A stretch of DNA of 64,000 nt from Pseudomonas plecoglossicida NBRC 103162 = DSM 15088 (GTDB lineage Bacteria; Pseudomonadota; Gammaproteobacteria; Pseudomonadales; Pseudomonadaceae): assembly GCF_000730665.1 (NCBI RefSeq), contig NZ_BBIV01000024.1, positions 22,938-86,937 of the forward strand, read 5' to 3'. Below are positions 45,347-54,114 of this stretch, one piece after another (position 1 is the first letter of the stretch; every line of letters begins with the position of its first letter). A program made the translations under genes and the position numbers. The notes under the pieces were generated by a model. That model was not told the DNA's origin, searched no databases, and worked only from the letters and a program-made list of their open reading frames with translations.

Positions 45347-45706
45347 ATGGCAAACATCACCTTTACCCCCGATTCCGACGCCGAGTCGATTTCCTCCGAC
45401 GTCGCCGAGTTCAACGGCATCCTGGTCACGACGCAGATCCCTGCCGACCTCGATGGCGATATCGTCGAGCAGAGCGAAAGCACGCTGCAGGCGCTCAAGG
45501 ACGCCTTGGAAAAGGCCGGCAGCGGCATGGACCGGGTCATGCACCTGACCATCTACCTCACCGACATGGCCGACCGCGCCGCCTTCAACGAGGTCTACCA
45601 GCGCTTCTTCAGCAAACCGTGGCCGGTGCGTGCCGCCGTGGGCGTGGCGGCGCTGGCCTTCCCGCAGATGCGCGTGGAAGTGACCGCGATGGCCGCCAAG
45701 GGCTGA
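45347..45706 (+). CDS. RidA-family deaminase
   Basis: 119 residues starting MANITFTPDSDAESIS. Family motifs are the helix QALKDALEKAGSGMDRVMHL (about 47-66) and the C-terminal PVRAAVGVAALAFPQMRVEV with the conserved Arg. RidA proteins hydrolyse reactive enamine/imine intermediates from PLP enzymes. The open frame upstream of ATG 45347 runs into the mobile element and is not part of the gene. Its native promoter has been displaced by the insertion. Confidence 0.9.
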   Translation: MANITFTPDSDAESISSDVAEFNGILVTTQIPADLDGDIVEQSESTLQALKDALEKAGSGMDRVMHLTIYLTDMADRAAFNEVYQRFFSKPWPVRAAVGVAALAFPQMRVEVTAMAAKG

Positions 45707-45740
45707 TTACCGCTCAAGAGTCAGGCCGGCGATAGCGATC

Positions 45741-46400
45741 TCACTGGGTGAGCATGGCGTGCAGCATGCGCGCCAGCAGCTGCGGGGTGTCCGGGTCGGT
45801 CAGGTAGCCGGGGCGCTCCAGCAGCATGGCCCGCGGCAGCGCCGACCAGGTCTGGTACACCAGGAACTCGGCCTTTTCCCGGTCCTTTACACGGATCTCG
45901 TCGGCGAAGCGTTGCATCAGGGCCGAGCTTGCGGTGGCGCTCCACAGCTGCTTGGCCTTGACCACATCCAGCCGCACCAGCTCGTCATAGTGCGTCGAGC
46001 GCACGCTGAAGTCCGGGTCGTAGAGGGTCTTCTTGTGGTGCGAGGCCAGCACCGCACGCAACACCAGCAGGATGCCGTCGAACAGCGTGGTACCGGCTGG
46101 CAGCGCCATGACATCCGCGTACAGCCCCCGACGCGCTTCGCTGCGGTAGTCGTCGAACACCGCCGCGATCAACGATTCCATGGTCGGGAAGTATTCGTAG
46201 ATCGAACTGATCGCCACCCCTGAATCCTCGGCCAGGCGCAGCGCGCTCAGGGCATCGCGCCCCTCGCTTTCGAGAATCTGCCGCCCGGCCTGCTTGACCG
46301 CCGTGACCAGCGCGACCGAACGTGCCTGGCGCGGTTCCTTGCGCGGTTGCGCCGGTATCGCCACCTGCACGCCCGGTTTGTCAGGGCTTTCCTTGATCAT
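45741..46400 (-). CDS. TetR-family transcriptional regulator
   Basis: 219 residues from ATG 46400. The N-terminal helix-turn-helix reads LRLAEDSGVAISSIYEYFPT, followed by the family FDDYRSEARRGL. The C-terminal ligand domain is of unknown specificity. It lies 66 nt after the thioesterase gene in the same direction, so it may be co-transcribed with the thioesterase and the iron alcohol dehydrogenase. The palindrome at 48088-48106 is a candidate operator. Confidence 0.88.
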   Translation of the reverse strand: MIKESPDKPGVQVAIPAQPRKEPRQARSVALVTAVKQAGRQILESEGRDALSALRLAEDSGVAISSIYEYFPTMESLIAAVFDDYRSEARRGLYADVMALPAGTTLFDGILLVLRAVLASHHKKTLYDPDFSVRSTHYDELVRLDVVKAKQLWSATASSALMQRFADEIRVKDREKAEFLVYQTWSALPRAMLLERPGYLTDPDTPQLLARMLHAMLTQ

Positions 46401-46466
46401 CCGTACGCTCTCCAGAATGCTGCCACGGGCCACCAAGGCCTGCGGGCAGCACCCCAGAGTATGCGG

Positions 46467-46901
46467 TCAGTCGAGCAGCAGTGCCAGCTTGTCACGCACG
46501 TTGTCCGGGATCGGCACCGAGGTGTTGGCGGCGCGGTCGACATACACGTAGACCACATGGGCCGCAGCCGCTGCCAGCGGTTCGTCGTTGCGAAACAGCG
46601 CCAGCTCGTAGCGCGCACTGCTGTTGCCCAAATGGGCGATCTTCATGCCGACCTCGACCCGGTCGGGAAACCCCAGGGGCGAAAAGTAGCTGCACCCGGA
46701 GTTGACGATCAGCCCGATCACCGCGCTGTTGGCGATGTCCAGGGTGCCCTGTTCGACCAGAAAGGTGGTGATCGCCGTTTCGCAGTAGCCGTAGTACGCC
46801 ACGTTGTTCACATGCCCATAGGCGTCGTTGTCGCCAAAACGCGTGGGCACCTGGGTGAAGTGGCGAAAGGCCTGGCGGCTCGGCCGCGATGGCTTGCTCA
46901 C
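46467..46901 (-). CDS. Acyl-CoA thioesterase (4-hydroxybenzoyl-CoA thioesterase-type hotdog fold)
   Basis: 144 residues. The signature TRFGDNDAYGHVNNVAYYGY (about 20-39) contains the catalytic Asp region of the hotdog thioesterases, and the strand GCSYFSPLGFPDRVEVGM follows. It overlaps the alcohol dehydrogenase gene by 4 nt, so both are made together. It would release a free acid from a CoA thioester in the same pathway. Confidence 0.87.
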   Translation of the reverse strand: MSKPSRPSRQAFRHFTQVPTRFGDNDAYGHVNNVAYYGYCETAITTFLVEQGTLDIANSAVIGLIVNSGCSYFSPLGFPDRVEVGMKIAHLGNSSARYELALFRNDEPLAAAAAHVVYVYVDRAANTSVPIPDNVRDKLALLLD

Positions 46902-48049
46902 AGGATCTCCTCGTAGATCGCGCGCACATCGGCAAGTGTCAGTTCGCGTGGGTTGTTGCCCAGCAGCCGCTGCTGTTTCATGGCATCGCTGGCCAATGCC
47001 TCGAGGTCGGCCGCGCCGATTCCCAGCTCGCCCAGGCGCGTGGCCAGGCCCAGTTCGCCGGCCAGGCCGCCGAGATAGTCCGCCAGCGCGGCGGCCTTTT
47101 CGCTGTCGCTGCCGTGCAGGCCGGGCATGACGATGCTCACCAACTGGGCGTACAGCGGCGCCACCACCGGTAGGTTGAAGCGCATCACCGGCCCCAGCAC
47201 CAGCGCATTCGACAGCCCATGGGGGATATGAAAACGGGCGCCGAGCGGATAGGCCAGCGCATGCACCGCCCCCACCGGGGCGTTGGCGAAGGCCATGCCC
47301 GCCAGGCAGGCGCCGAGCAGCATCTGTTCGCGGGCCTCGATATCGTCACCTTGCCGGCAGGCGCGCAAAAGGCTGCCAGACAACAGCCGCAGCGCTTCGC
47401 GGGCCAGGCAGTCGGAGACCGGGTTCTTCAGGTGGCGGGTGGTGTAGGCCTCGATGGCATGGACCATGGCATCGATCCCCGTCGCGGCGGTGACATGAGC
47501 CGGCAGGCCGAGGGTCAGCTCCGCGTCGAGCACCGCCAGGTCCGGGAACAGCAGCGGCGAATAGACCACGTTCTTTTCACCGGATGCGGTGGTCACCACC
47601 GACACCGAGGTCACTTCCGAGCCGGTCCCGGCGGTGGTCGGCAGCAGTATCAACGGCAGGCGTGGGCCCTTGGCCTGGCCGATGCCATACACCTGGCTCA
47701 ACGATTCGCCACTGCAGGCCAGCAGCGCGGCCAGTTTGGCGGCGTCCAGCGAACTGCCGCCACCCACGCCGACCACGCAGTCGGCGCCACAGGCCTTGGC
47801 CGCCTCGACTGCCGCGAGGATCACCGACTCGGGCGGGTCGGCCTGCACTTCGGCGAACACGTTCACGGCGATCCCCTGATCTTGCATGCCGGCCAGCAAC
47901 GCATCCAACAGCTTCGCCCTGACAACCCCCGCATCGGTGACCAGCAACACCGACTTGCAACCTTTGGCACGCACATGCTCGGCAAGCCGGGCCGAAGCGC
48001 CACGCTCGATGATCAGTGAAGGCGTGGTCTGAAATACCATTTTCAACAT
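46898..48049 (-). CDS. Iron-containing alcohol dehydrogenase
   Basis: 383 residues from ATG 48049. The NAD-binding motif GVGGGSSLDAAK (about 94-105) and the metal ligands in GIDAMVHAIEAY and ALAYPLGARFHIPHGLSNAL identify the family. The substrate is unknown. An ATG at 48094 is in frame but lies over the palindromic operator, so 48049 is preferred. It diverges from the LuxE-like gene across 290 nt. Confidence 0.9.
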   Translation of the reverse strand: MLKMVFQTTPSLIIERGASARLAEHVRAKGCKSVLLVTDAGVVRAKLLDALLAGMQDQGIAVNVFAEVQADPPESVILAAVEAAKACGADCVVGVGGGSSLDAAKLAALLACSGESLSQVYGIGQAKGPRLPLILLPTTAGTGSEVTSVSVVTTASGEKNVVYSPLLFPDLAVLDAELTLGLPAHVTAATGIDAMVHAIEAYTTRHLKNPVSDCLAREALRLLSGSLLRACRQGDDIEAREQMLLGACLAGMAFANAPVGAVHALAYPLGARFHIPHGLSNALVLGPVMRFNLPVVAPLYAQLVSIVMPGLHGSDSEKAAALADYLGGLAGELGLATRLGELGIGAADLEALASDAMKQQRLLGNNPRELTLADVRAIYEEIL

Positions 48050-48087
48050 GGAAGCCTCTCCAATAGCGGTCCGAATTGACAGCTCCG

Positions 48088-48106
48088 CACTCATTCAAAA
48101 TGAGTG
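48088..48106. promoter_or_regulatory. Palindromic operator ahead of the iron alcohol dehydrogenase gene
   Basis: CACTCATT and AATGAGTG are exact reverse complements across a 3-nt centre (CAA). The site is 39 bp upstream of the dehydrogenase start, in the gap shared with the LuxE-like gene. Its size and symmetry suit a TetR dimer, and a TetR gene lies in the same cluster. Confidence 0.6.
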
Positions 48107-48339
48107 GGCGAGACCGAGTGTAAGCCCACTTGCGCCTCGATCCGCCATGCCGGAAACGAATCCGGAATGGCCGCTGGAGCGCTTTCGAAACTTTCATTTT
48201 TTATCTTATAAATCAGTGACTTGATCCGAAAAGGCAATATCCGGAATCCGGAACAAATTCGCCGGGGCCATCGACATACTTGGGCCGCACCCTCCCTCCG
48301 GCCTCGCCGGTTCCCATAAGTCGAGTAGCGAGCCAGAAC

Positions 48340-49779
48340 ATGCCCACTGCCCCTCTGTCGATAGAACAAAAAACCCAGCTGCTGCTGAACGACCCGGCAG
48401 CATTGGTCAACTATTCCCAGCACGCCTGGAACCACCTGCCCCGCGCCGAGATCGACGCGCTGCAACTCAACGGCCTCAAGCAGCGCTTCGCCGACCTGAG
48501 CCAGCGCATCCCGGTCCTGAAGAAACTCGCCGACGCCCAAGGTGTCGAGCGCATCGACCGGCTCGACGACGTGGTGCCGCTGCTGTTCGAACACACCGTG
48601 TACAAGTCCTATCCGCCGTCGTTGCTGGAAAAGCGCAGCTACGCGCAGATCAACAGATGGCTGGGCAAACTGGTCACGCCCGAGGTCGCCGAGGCCATCG
48701 CCGCGGTCAATGTCAGCGACTGCCAAGGCCTGGACGACTGGTTCGAGACCATGGACGAAGGCGTGCCGCAGCTGCGCATCAGCCACACCTCGGGCACCTC
48801 CGGCACCTTGTCGTTCCTGCCCCAGGGCGTGCATGAGTGGGAGAAGTTCGCCCAGCTGCGCAAGATGGTGGTGTGGAACATGGACAGCCCCGACACCCCA
48901 CAGCCCGACCTGCACACCATCTACCCCTACTACCGCAAGGGCTACCTGAGCCATGTCAGGGTGCATGCGGCGATGATCCCGGCACTGCTGCCGAGCGAAT
49001 CGCACTTCCATGCCGCCTACCCCACCACCCTCAGCACCGACGTGCTGCACCTGGGCGCCAAGCTGCGCGCGGCGCAATCCAAAGGCACCCTCGACCGCCT
49101 GGTGATCAGCCCGGAACTGCTGGAAAAGAAAAAGGCCTTCGACCAGCTGCAGGCCGAGATGCCGCAGCACCTGGCCGCGTTCTTCGACCACATGTCGACC
49201 CGGCTCAAGGGCCAGCGGGTGTACATCGGCGCCACCTGGAACCTGCTGCACAGCATGGCCAAGGCCGGCCTCGAACGCGGCCTGGAAGGCGTGTTCCACC
49301 CCGACTCGTTCGTGCACACCGCCGGCGGCGGCAAGGGTGTGGTACAGCCAGAAGGCTGGCGCGAGGATGTGCTGCGCTTCACAGGGGCGCGCACCCTGAA
49401 CGAGTCCTATGCCATGTCCGAAGTGGTCGGCGGCGCCCATGCGCGCTGCGAAGCCGGCCACTTCCACTTCGCCCCCACGGTCATCCCCTTCCAGCTCGAC
49501 CCCGAGACCAGCAAGCCGCTGCCGCGCAAGGGCCGCGTCACCGGGCGCGCGGCGTTCTTCGACCTGGGCGCCGAGTTCCGCTGGGGCGGCTTCATCACCG
49601 GCGATGAAATCACCGTCGAGTGGGACCAGCCGTGCAGCTGCGGCCGGCCGAGCTGCTATGTGGTCGGGCCGATCCAGCGCTACAGCGACCTCAACGGCGG
49701 CGACGACAAGATCACCTGTGCGGCAACCGAAGACTCCCATCGCCAGGCGATGGACTTCCTCAACACACTAGAGGGCTAA
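48340..49779 (+). CDS. LuxE/PaaK-like acyl-activating enzyme
   Basis: 479 residues. The ATP/AMP motif RISHTSGTSGTLSFLPQG (about 147-164) matches the adenylate-forming LuxE/phenylacetate-CoA ligase group, and the C-terminus has CSCGRPSCYVVGPIQRYSD. LuxE activates fatty acids as acyl adenylate and hands them to LuxC. It is 4 nt upstream of a LuxC-like gene, which supports an acid-to-aldehyde module. No luciferase genes are present. ATG 48340 is chosen because coding character begins there; the frame upstream is in the control region. Confidence 0.8.
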   Translation: MPTAPLSIEQKTQLLLNDPAALVNYSQHAWNHLPRAEIDALQLNGLKQRFADLSQRIPVLKKLADAQGVERIDRLDDVVPLLFEHTVYKSYPPSLLEKRSYAQINRWLGKLVTPEVAEAIAAVNVSDCQGLDDWFETMDEGVPQLRISHTSGTSGTLSFLPQGVHEWEKFAQLRKMVVWNMDSPDTPQPDLHTIYPYYRKGYLSHVRVHAAMIPALLPSESHFHAAYPTTLSTDVLHLGAKLRAAQSKGTLDRLVISPELLEKKKAFDQLQAEMPQHLAAFFDHMSTRLKGQRVYIGATWNLLHSMAKAGLERGLEGVFHPDSFVHTAGGGKGVVQPEGWREDVLRFTGARTLNESYAMSEVVGGAHARCEAGHFHFAPTVIPFQLDPETSKPLPRKGRVTGRAAFFDLGAEFRWGGFITGDEITVEWDQPCSCGRPSCYVVGPIQRYSDLNGGDDKITCAATEDSHRQAMDFLNTLEG

Positions 49780-49783
49780 CCCC

Positions 49784-51241
49784 ATGAGCAAACCGATTGC
49801 GCCGATGATCATCCGCGGCAAGGTCATCACCGACAACCTGATCGATGTCGGTGGTCGCGGCGGCGACCTGATCTTCCAGACCCCGGATGCGCACAAGTAC
49901 CTCGACCAGTTGCCGCTGGGCAACCCGGCCAAGTTGGCCGACCTGTATACCCTGACCTTCAACGACATCCTCGACTACGCCGAAGCGCTCGGCGAACGTC
50001 TGGAATTCGACCGCAACCCGTTCCTGCAGGAAGCCTGCGAGCTGTCTTACCTGACTGCGCCCGTCACCCCGAGCATGGTCAAGGGCAGCTACATGGGGCT
50101 GCGCCAGATGCTGACCCGCGCCTCGGTCACCGAGCAGGTGGAGAACTCGGTCGGCATCAAGTACCTGGAAGGCTGGGTCAAGCAGCGCCTGCTCGATGGC
50201 ACCGAGCTGGACGTGCGCTGCTTCGGCGCGCGTACCCTGCACATCGTCGCCGGCAACGCCACCGGGCTGTCGCTGCTGACCATCCTGCGCAACATGGTGC
50301 TGCGCAGCGATGCGATCATCAAGGCGCCTTCCAACGACCCGTTCACTGCCCTGGCCATCGCCCGCACCATGGTCGACATGGCCCCCGACCATCCATTGAC
50401 CAAGCACCTGAGCGTGGCCTACTGGAAAGGCGGCGACCAGGCCTTCGAAGAGCGCCTGTACCAGCCGCAGAACCTGGAAAAGATCGTCGCCTGGGGCGGC
50501 TACAACGCCATGAAGCACGTCACCCGCTACGTGCAGCCAGGCCTTGAGCTGATTTCCCTGGACCCCAAACGCAGCGCCAGCATCATCGGCAAGGCCGCCT
50601 TCGACAGCGAAGCGAGCATGCGCGAAGCCGCCGTGCGCCTGGCCAGCGACATCGGTGCGCTGAACCAGAAGGCCTGTGTCTGCGCCCGGGTGATCTACGT
50701 GCAGAGCGGCACCGACGACGCGGGCCTTGCCAAGCTCAGCAGCTTCGGCCGCTATGTCTACGACGCCATGCAGACCCTGCCCAATACGCTGAGCACGGTG
50801 CCCAAGCGCTACGACCCGGAACTCAAGGCCGAAGTCGACGCCCTGCGCCTGGATGACGAGTGGTACCAGGTGATCGGCGGCCAAGACGGCGAAGGCGCAG
50901 TGATCTGCTCGCAGACCGCCGATGCCGTGTCGTTCGCCCCGCGCCTGGACGACCGCACCGCCAACCTGGTGCCGGTCGACACCTTGACCGAGATGATGGA
51001 CGCGGTGGACGCCTACACCCAGACCGTCGGCGTGTACCCGGAAAGCATCAAGGACGAGCTCAAGGACATCCTGCCGCTCTATGGCGCCCAGCGCATCGTC
51101 TCGCTGGGCTACGCGGCCGGCCTCAAGTGGGCCGGCCCGCAGGACTCCATCGAGCCGCTGCGGCGCATGGGCAAGTGGATCGTCAACCAGATCGCCTCGC
51201 CCGAGACCTCCCCGGCGCCCTGGCTGCGTCCTTCGATCTAG
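49784..51241 (+). CDS. LuxC-type acyl-CoA/acyl reductase
   Basis: 485 residues, Rossmann-fold aldehyde-dehydrogenase relative. It has the LuxC features VAGNATGLSLLTILRNMVLR, SDAIIKAPSNDPFTALAIAR and the catalytic-Cys region IGALNQKACVCARVIYV (about 290-306). It reduces an activated acyl group to an aldehyde with NADPH. The stop is followed by a strong terminator. It forms one transcript with the LuxE-like gene. Confidence 0.85.
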   Translation: MSKPIAPMIIRGKVITDNLIDVGGRGGDLIFQTPDAHKYLDQLPLGNPAKLADLYTLTFNDILDYAEALGERLEFDRNPFLQEACELSYLTAPVTPSMVKGSYMGLRQMLTRASVTEQVENSVGIKYLEGWVKQRLLDGTELDVRCFGARTLHIVAGNATGLSLLTILRNMVLRSDAIIKAPSNDPFTALAIARTMVDMAPDHPLTKHLSVAYWKGGDQAFEERLYQPQNLEKIVAWGGYNAMKHVTRYVQPGLELISLDPKRSASIIGKAAFDSEASMREAAVRLASDIGALNQKACVCARVIYVQSGTDDAGLAKLSSFGRYVYDAMQTLPNTLSTVPKRYDPELKAEVDALRLDDEWYQVIGGQDGEGAVICSQTADAVSFAPRLDDRTANLVPVDTLTEMMDAVDAYTQTVGVYPESIKDELKDILPLYGAQRIVSLGYAAGLKWAGPQDSIEPLRRMGKWIVNQIASPETSPAPWLRPSI

Positions 51242-51247
51242 ACCTCT

Positions 51248-51276
51248 CCCCCGGCCATTGCCGGGGGTTCTTCTTT
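51248..51276 (+). terminator. Rho-independent terminator after the LuxC-like gene
   Basis: CCCCCGGC (51248-51255) and GCCGGGGG (51260-51267) make a perfect 8-bp stem with a CATT loop, followed by TTCTTCTTT. It separates the LuxE-LuxC pair from the alcohol dehydrogenase gene, with possible read-through. Confidence 0.85.
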
Positions 51277-51313
51277 GCACCGCACTCTCTTTTCTACCGC
51301 CAAGGATTCGACC

Positions 51314-52372
51314 ATGAGCACTTGCCTGGGTTTTGCCGCACACGACGCCCACTCGCCCCTGACGCCTTATCGATTCGAACGGCGCGCACTGCGTGCCGAC
51401 GACGTGGCGATCGCCATCGCCTACTGCGGCGTCTGCCACTCCGATGCACACCAGGTGCACAACGACTGGAACAACACGGTCTACCCGATCGTCCCCGGCC
51501 ACGAGATCGTCGGCCACGTCACGGCCGTGGGCAGTGGCGTCAGCCGCTTCAAGGTCGGCGATCGGGTGGCGGTCGGTTGCCAGGTGGACAGCTGCCTGGA
51601 CTGCGCGCCCTGCCACGAGCACCAGGAGCAGCTCTGCGCCCAGGGGCCGACGCCGACCTACAACGGCAAGGACCGCCACACCGGCGAAATCACCTATGGC
51701 GGTTACGCCGAGCACATCGTGGTGCGCGAGCAGTTCGTGCTGCGCATGCCGTTGAACCTCGACCCGCGCTACGCCGCCCCGCTGCTGTGCGCGGGCATCA
51801 CCGTGTGGAACCCGATGCGCCGCTATGGCGTGGGCAAGGGTACGAAAATAGCAGTGGTCGGACTGGGCGGACTGGGGCACATGGCAGTGAAGCTGGCCGT
51901 GGCGCTGGGCGCCGAGGTGACGGTCATCACCAGCTCACCCGGCAAGGCCGAGGATGCCCGCGCGCTGGGTGCCGACCATGTACTGCTGTCCAGCGATGCA
52001 GCGGCCATGGCAGCGGCGGCCAACGCCTTTGCGTTCATCATCGACACCATCCCCAGCCGGCACAACGTCAACCCCTACCTGATGCTGCTGGGGCGCGAAG
52101 GCGTGATGGTGCTGGTGGGAGCGATCGAGCCGCTGGAGCCGATCCACGGTGGCTTGCTGATCCGCAACAACCGCACCTTGGCCGGCTCGCTCATCGGGGG
52201 TATCCAGGGGATCCAGGAGCTGCTCGACTTCTGCGCCGAGCATCAGGTGCTGCCAAGCTGCGAGATGATCGACATACAGGACATCAACACGGCCTTCGAA
52301 CGCCTGCAGAACAATGACGTGAAGTACCGCTTCGTGATCGACATGAACAGCTTGCGTGACGTCACGTTGTAA
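51314..52372 (+). CDS. Zinc-dependent NAD(P) alcohol dehydrogenase (YahK/CAD-like)
   Basis: 352 residues. Catalytic zinc motifs are GVCHSDAHQVHNDW (about 38-51) and PGHEIVGHV; the structural zinc loop is CLDCAPCHEHQEQLC. The cofactor motif is VGLGGLGHMAVKLA (about 181-194). It is of the cinnamyl-alcohol-dehydrogenase type and could reduce the aldehyde made by the LuxC-like enzyme to an alcohol. CAAGGA stands ahead of ATG 51314. Confidence 0.9.
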   Translation: MSTCLGFAAHDAHSPLTPYRFERRALRADDVAIAIAYCGVCHSDAHQVHNDWNNTVYPIVPGHEIVGHVTAVGSGVSRFKVGDRVAVGCQVDSCLDCAPCHEHQEQLCAQGPTPTYNGKDRHTGEITYGGYAEHIVVREQFVLRMPLNLDPRYAAPLLCAGITVWNPMRRYGVGKGTKIAVVGLGGLGHMAVKLAVALGAEVTVITSSPGKAEDARALGADHVLLSSDAAAMAAAANAFAFIIDTIPSRHNVNPYLMLLGREGVMVLVGAIEPLEPIHGGLLIRNNRTLAGSLIGGIQGIQELLDFCAEHQVLPSCEMIDIQDINTAFERLQNNDVKYRFVIDMNSLRDVTL

Positions 52373-52380
52373 TGGCAGAA

Positions 52381-52409
52381 GATGCTGCGGTGTCGACCAC
52401 CGCAGCATC
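52381..52409. terminator. Bidirectional hairpin between convergent genes
   Basis: GATGCTGCGGTG (52381-52392) and CACCGCAGCATC (52398-52409) form a perfect 12-bp stem with a 5-nt loop. It lies between the ends of the alcohol dehydrogenase and DUF1302 genes. U runs are weak on both sides. Confidence 0.65.
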
Positions 52410-52417
52410 GCTTCAGG

Positions 52418-53863
52418 TCAGCGGATGCCGGCACCGGCCAGCGCATCCGGCGCCCATTGCGCCTTGGACAACGTGTCGGTGTAGTGGATGCCGCCATAGG
52501 CACCGGTGACACCGTTGATGTTGTAGGAACCGCCGATCAGGTCGTAGATCATGAACGGCGTGACATCCGGGATGTTCTTGTCGTAGCTCTGGCTGAGGAA
52601 GGCGAACGAGCCTCGGTAGAGCTTGCCGCGGGCGTCATACTGGTCGGACGCCAGGGCGATCCAGCTGTCCTCGTCCAGGTACATGCGGCGCTTGTGGTAA
52701 ATGTGCCGCGCCGACGACTTCAAGGTGCCCTCCACCACCCATACCCGGTGTTTCTCCCAGCGCACGAAGTCGGGCGCCAGGTGGTTGGCGGTGGTCAGCT
52801 GCTTGGGGTCCAGGGCGTAGGTCAGCTTGTAGGTGTTGTAGGTGGTCTTGCGGTAGTAGAAGCCGAGGCTGCCATCGAGCCAGGCCGGGCTCCAGCGTGC
52901 CATCAGGCCGAAATCGCCCGTGCTGTGGGGTTTCAGATCGTGTCCACGGGAAGTCGCGTAGAACGCCCCGGCACCGTCCAGCGCGGTGGGCACCGGCAGC
53001 CAGAACACGTCGCCGCCTTCGCCGAACATGTCGTAGCCGCCCATGTAGGTGCCGCCTTCGGGCAGTCGGGTGTTGCGAAACTCCAGGAAGTACTGGGCGC
53101 CCAGGGTCAGCTCGGGGTTGACGGTGTACGACAGCGAGAGCTGGCTGCGCGGCAGGAACAGCTCCTTGGTCTCGGTGCCCGGCACGTTGTAGAGCTTGGC
53201 CAGGTCCAGCCCCGACTGGCCGTAGTTGATGCCGTTGGCGGCGTTGAACAGGGTTTCGCCCCAGAACAGGTTGTGCCGGCCAAGCTTGGCGCTGAACATC
53301 GACTCCTCCCCCACTTCGGTGCTGTAGAACACGAAGGCATCGAGGATTTCGCCGGAGGGCCCGTTGTAGTAACGGTCGCTGTAGCGGCTCAACCCATGGC
53401 GCTGGGCCGTACGGCCATTGAGCGAGTCGCCGGGGGCAATGGCGCCGGCCTGGCGCGCCGCCACCAGGTTGCCGACGTTGCCTTCCTGGCCGGGGAACGG
53501 GTTGCTGTTGGAGCCGACGTGGTCATAGGCGTGGTCGTACCAGCTCGCGGCACTGACGCGAAAACCCATCTTGCGTTGGAACAGCACATCCAGTTCGGTC
53601 AACAGGTCGACCCGCTGGGTCACCGCACTGCCGACACCGAAGTTGTGGTCGCCATCGTTGTAGTTGGCGGCGTTGGCGATCTTCGCGTTCTGACCTTCCA
53701 CCCGTTGCCCATAACTGAACTTGAGGGTGTTGTCGAAACGCACCGTCCAGTCTTCGCGTCCGTCGCTCAATTCGAACGCCTGGGCCGCCGGCATGGAGGC
53801 GAGCAGCGTGGCAGTGGCCAGCAGGCCGCCGCGTGGAGGGCGCAGCCCTGTGGTGCTGTGCAT
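52418..53863 (-). CDS. DUF1302-type outer-membrane protein
   Basis: 481 residues with a signal peptide (GGLLATATLLASMPAAQA). The mature start FELSDGREDWTVRFDNTLKF is typical of DUF1302 proteins, and alternating aromatic strands suggest a beta-barrel. In Pseudomonas these proteins often accompany genes for hydrophobic or sterol-like substrates, usually with a DUF1329 lipoprotein; none is seen here. It is shorter than most members (about 550-650 residues). It may admit the substrate of the neighbouring enzymes. Confidence 0.82.
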   Translation of the reverse strand: MHSTTGLRPPRGGLLATATLLASMPAAQAFELSDGREDWTVRFDNTLKFSYGQRVEGQNAKIANAANYNDGDHNFGVGSAVTQRVDLLTELDVLFQRKMGFRVSAASWYDHAYDHVGSNSNPFPGQEGNVGNLVAARQAGAIAPGDSLNGRTAQRHGLSRYSDRYYNGPSGEILDAFVFYSTEVGEESMFSAKLGRHNLFWGETLFNAANGINYGQSGLDLAKLYNVPGTETKELFLPRSQLSLSYTVNPELTLGAQYFLEFRNTRLPEGGTYMGGYDMFGEGGDVFWLPVPTALDGAGAFYATSRGHDLKPHSTGDFGLMARWSPAWLDGSLGFYYRKTTYNTYKLTYALDPKQLTTANHLAPDFVRWEKHRVWVVEGTLKSSARHIYHKRRMYLDEDSWIALASDQYDARGKLYRGSFAFLSQSYDKNIPDVTPFMIYDLIGGSYNINGVTGAYGGIHYTDTLSKAQWAPDALAGAGIR

Positions 53864-54114
53864 GACGTTGTTCTCCGGTTCTTGTTGTTCTTGTCATTGC
53901 TGCCAGGGGCCTGGCACGCACGGCCCCGGCTAGCTGCACAGTAGGGTTACGCCGATTGCCGCGGGTTACATTTGGCGTCAGCCACTTCCCTTTCGATGAC
54001 ACGCGCCCCCACGCGCGTCGCCGGATCAATCGCGCAGGGCACTTTTCATTTGACAATCAAGACTCTATAACTGGCTGCTGACTGCGCCACCACCACAGGG
54101 AAAGTAGCCACGCC

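Noticed and set aside
48340..51241. A bioluminescence operon
   Set aside because: LuxE-like and LuxC-like enzymes are present, but no luxA, luxB or flavin reductase gene is in the window.
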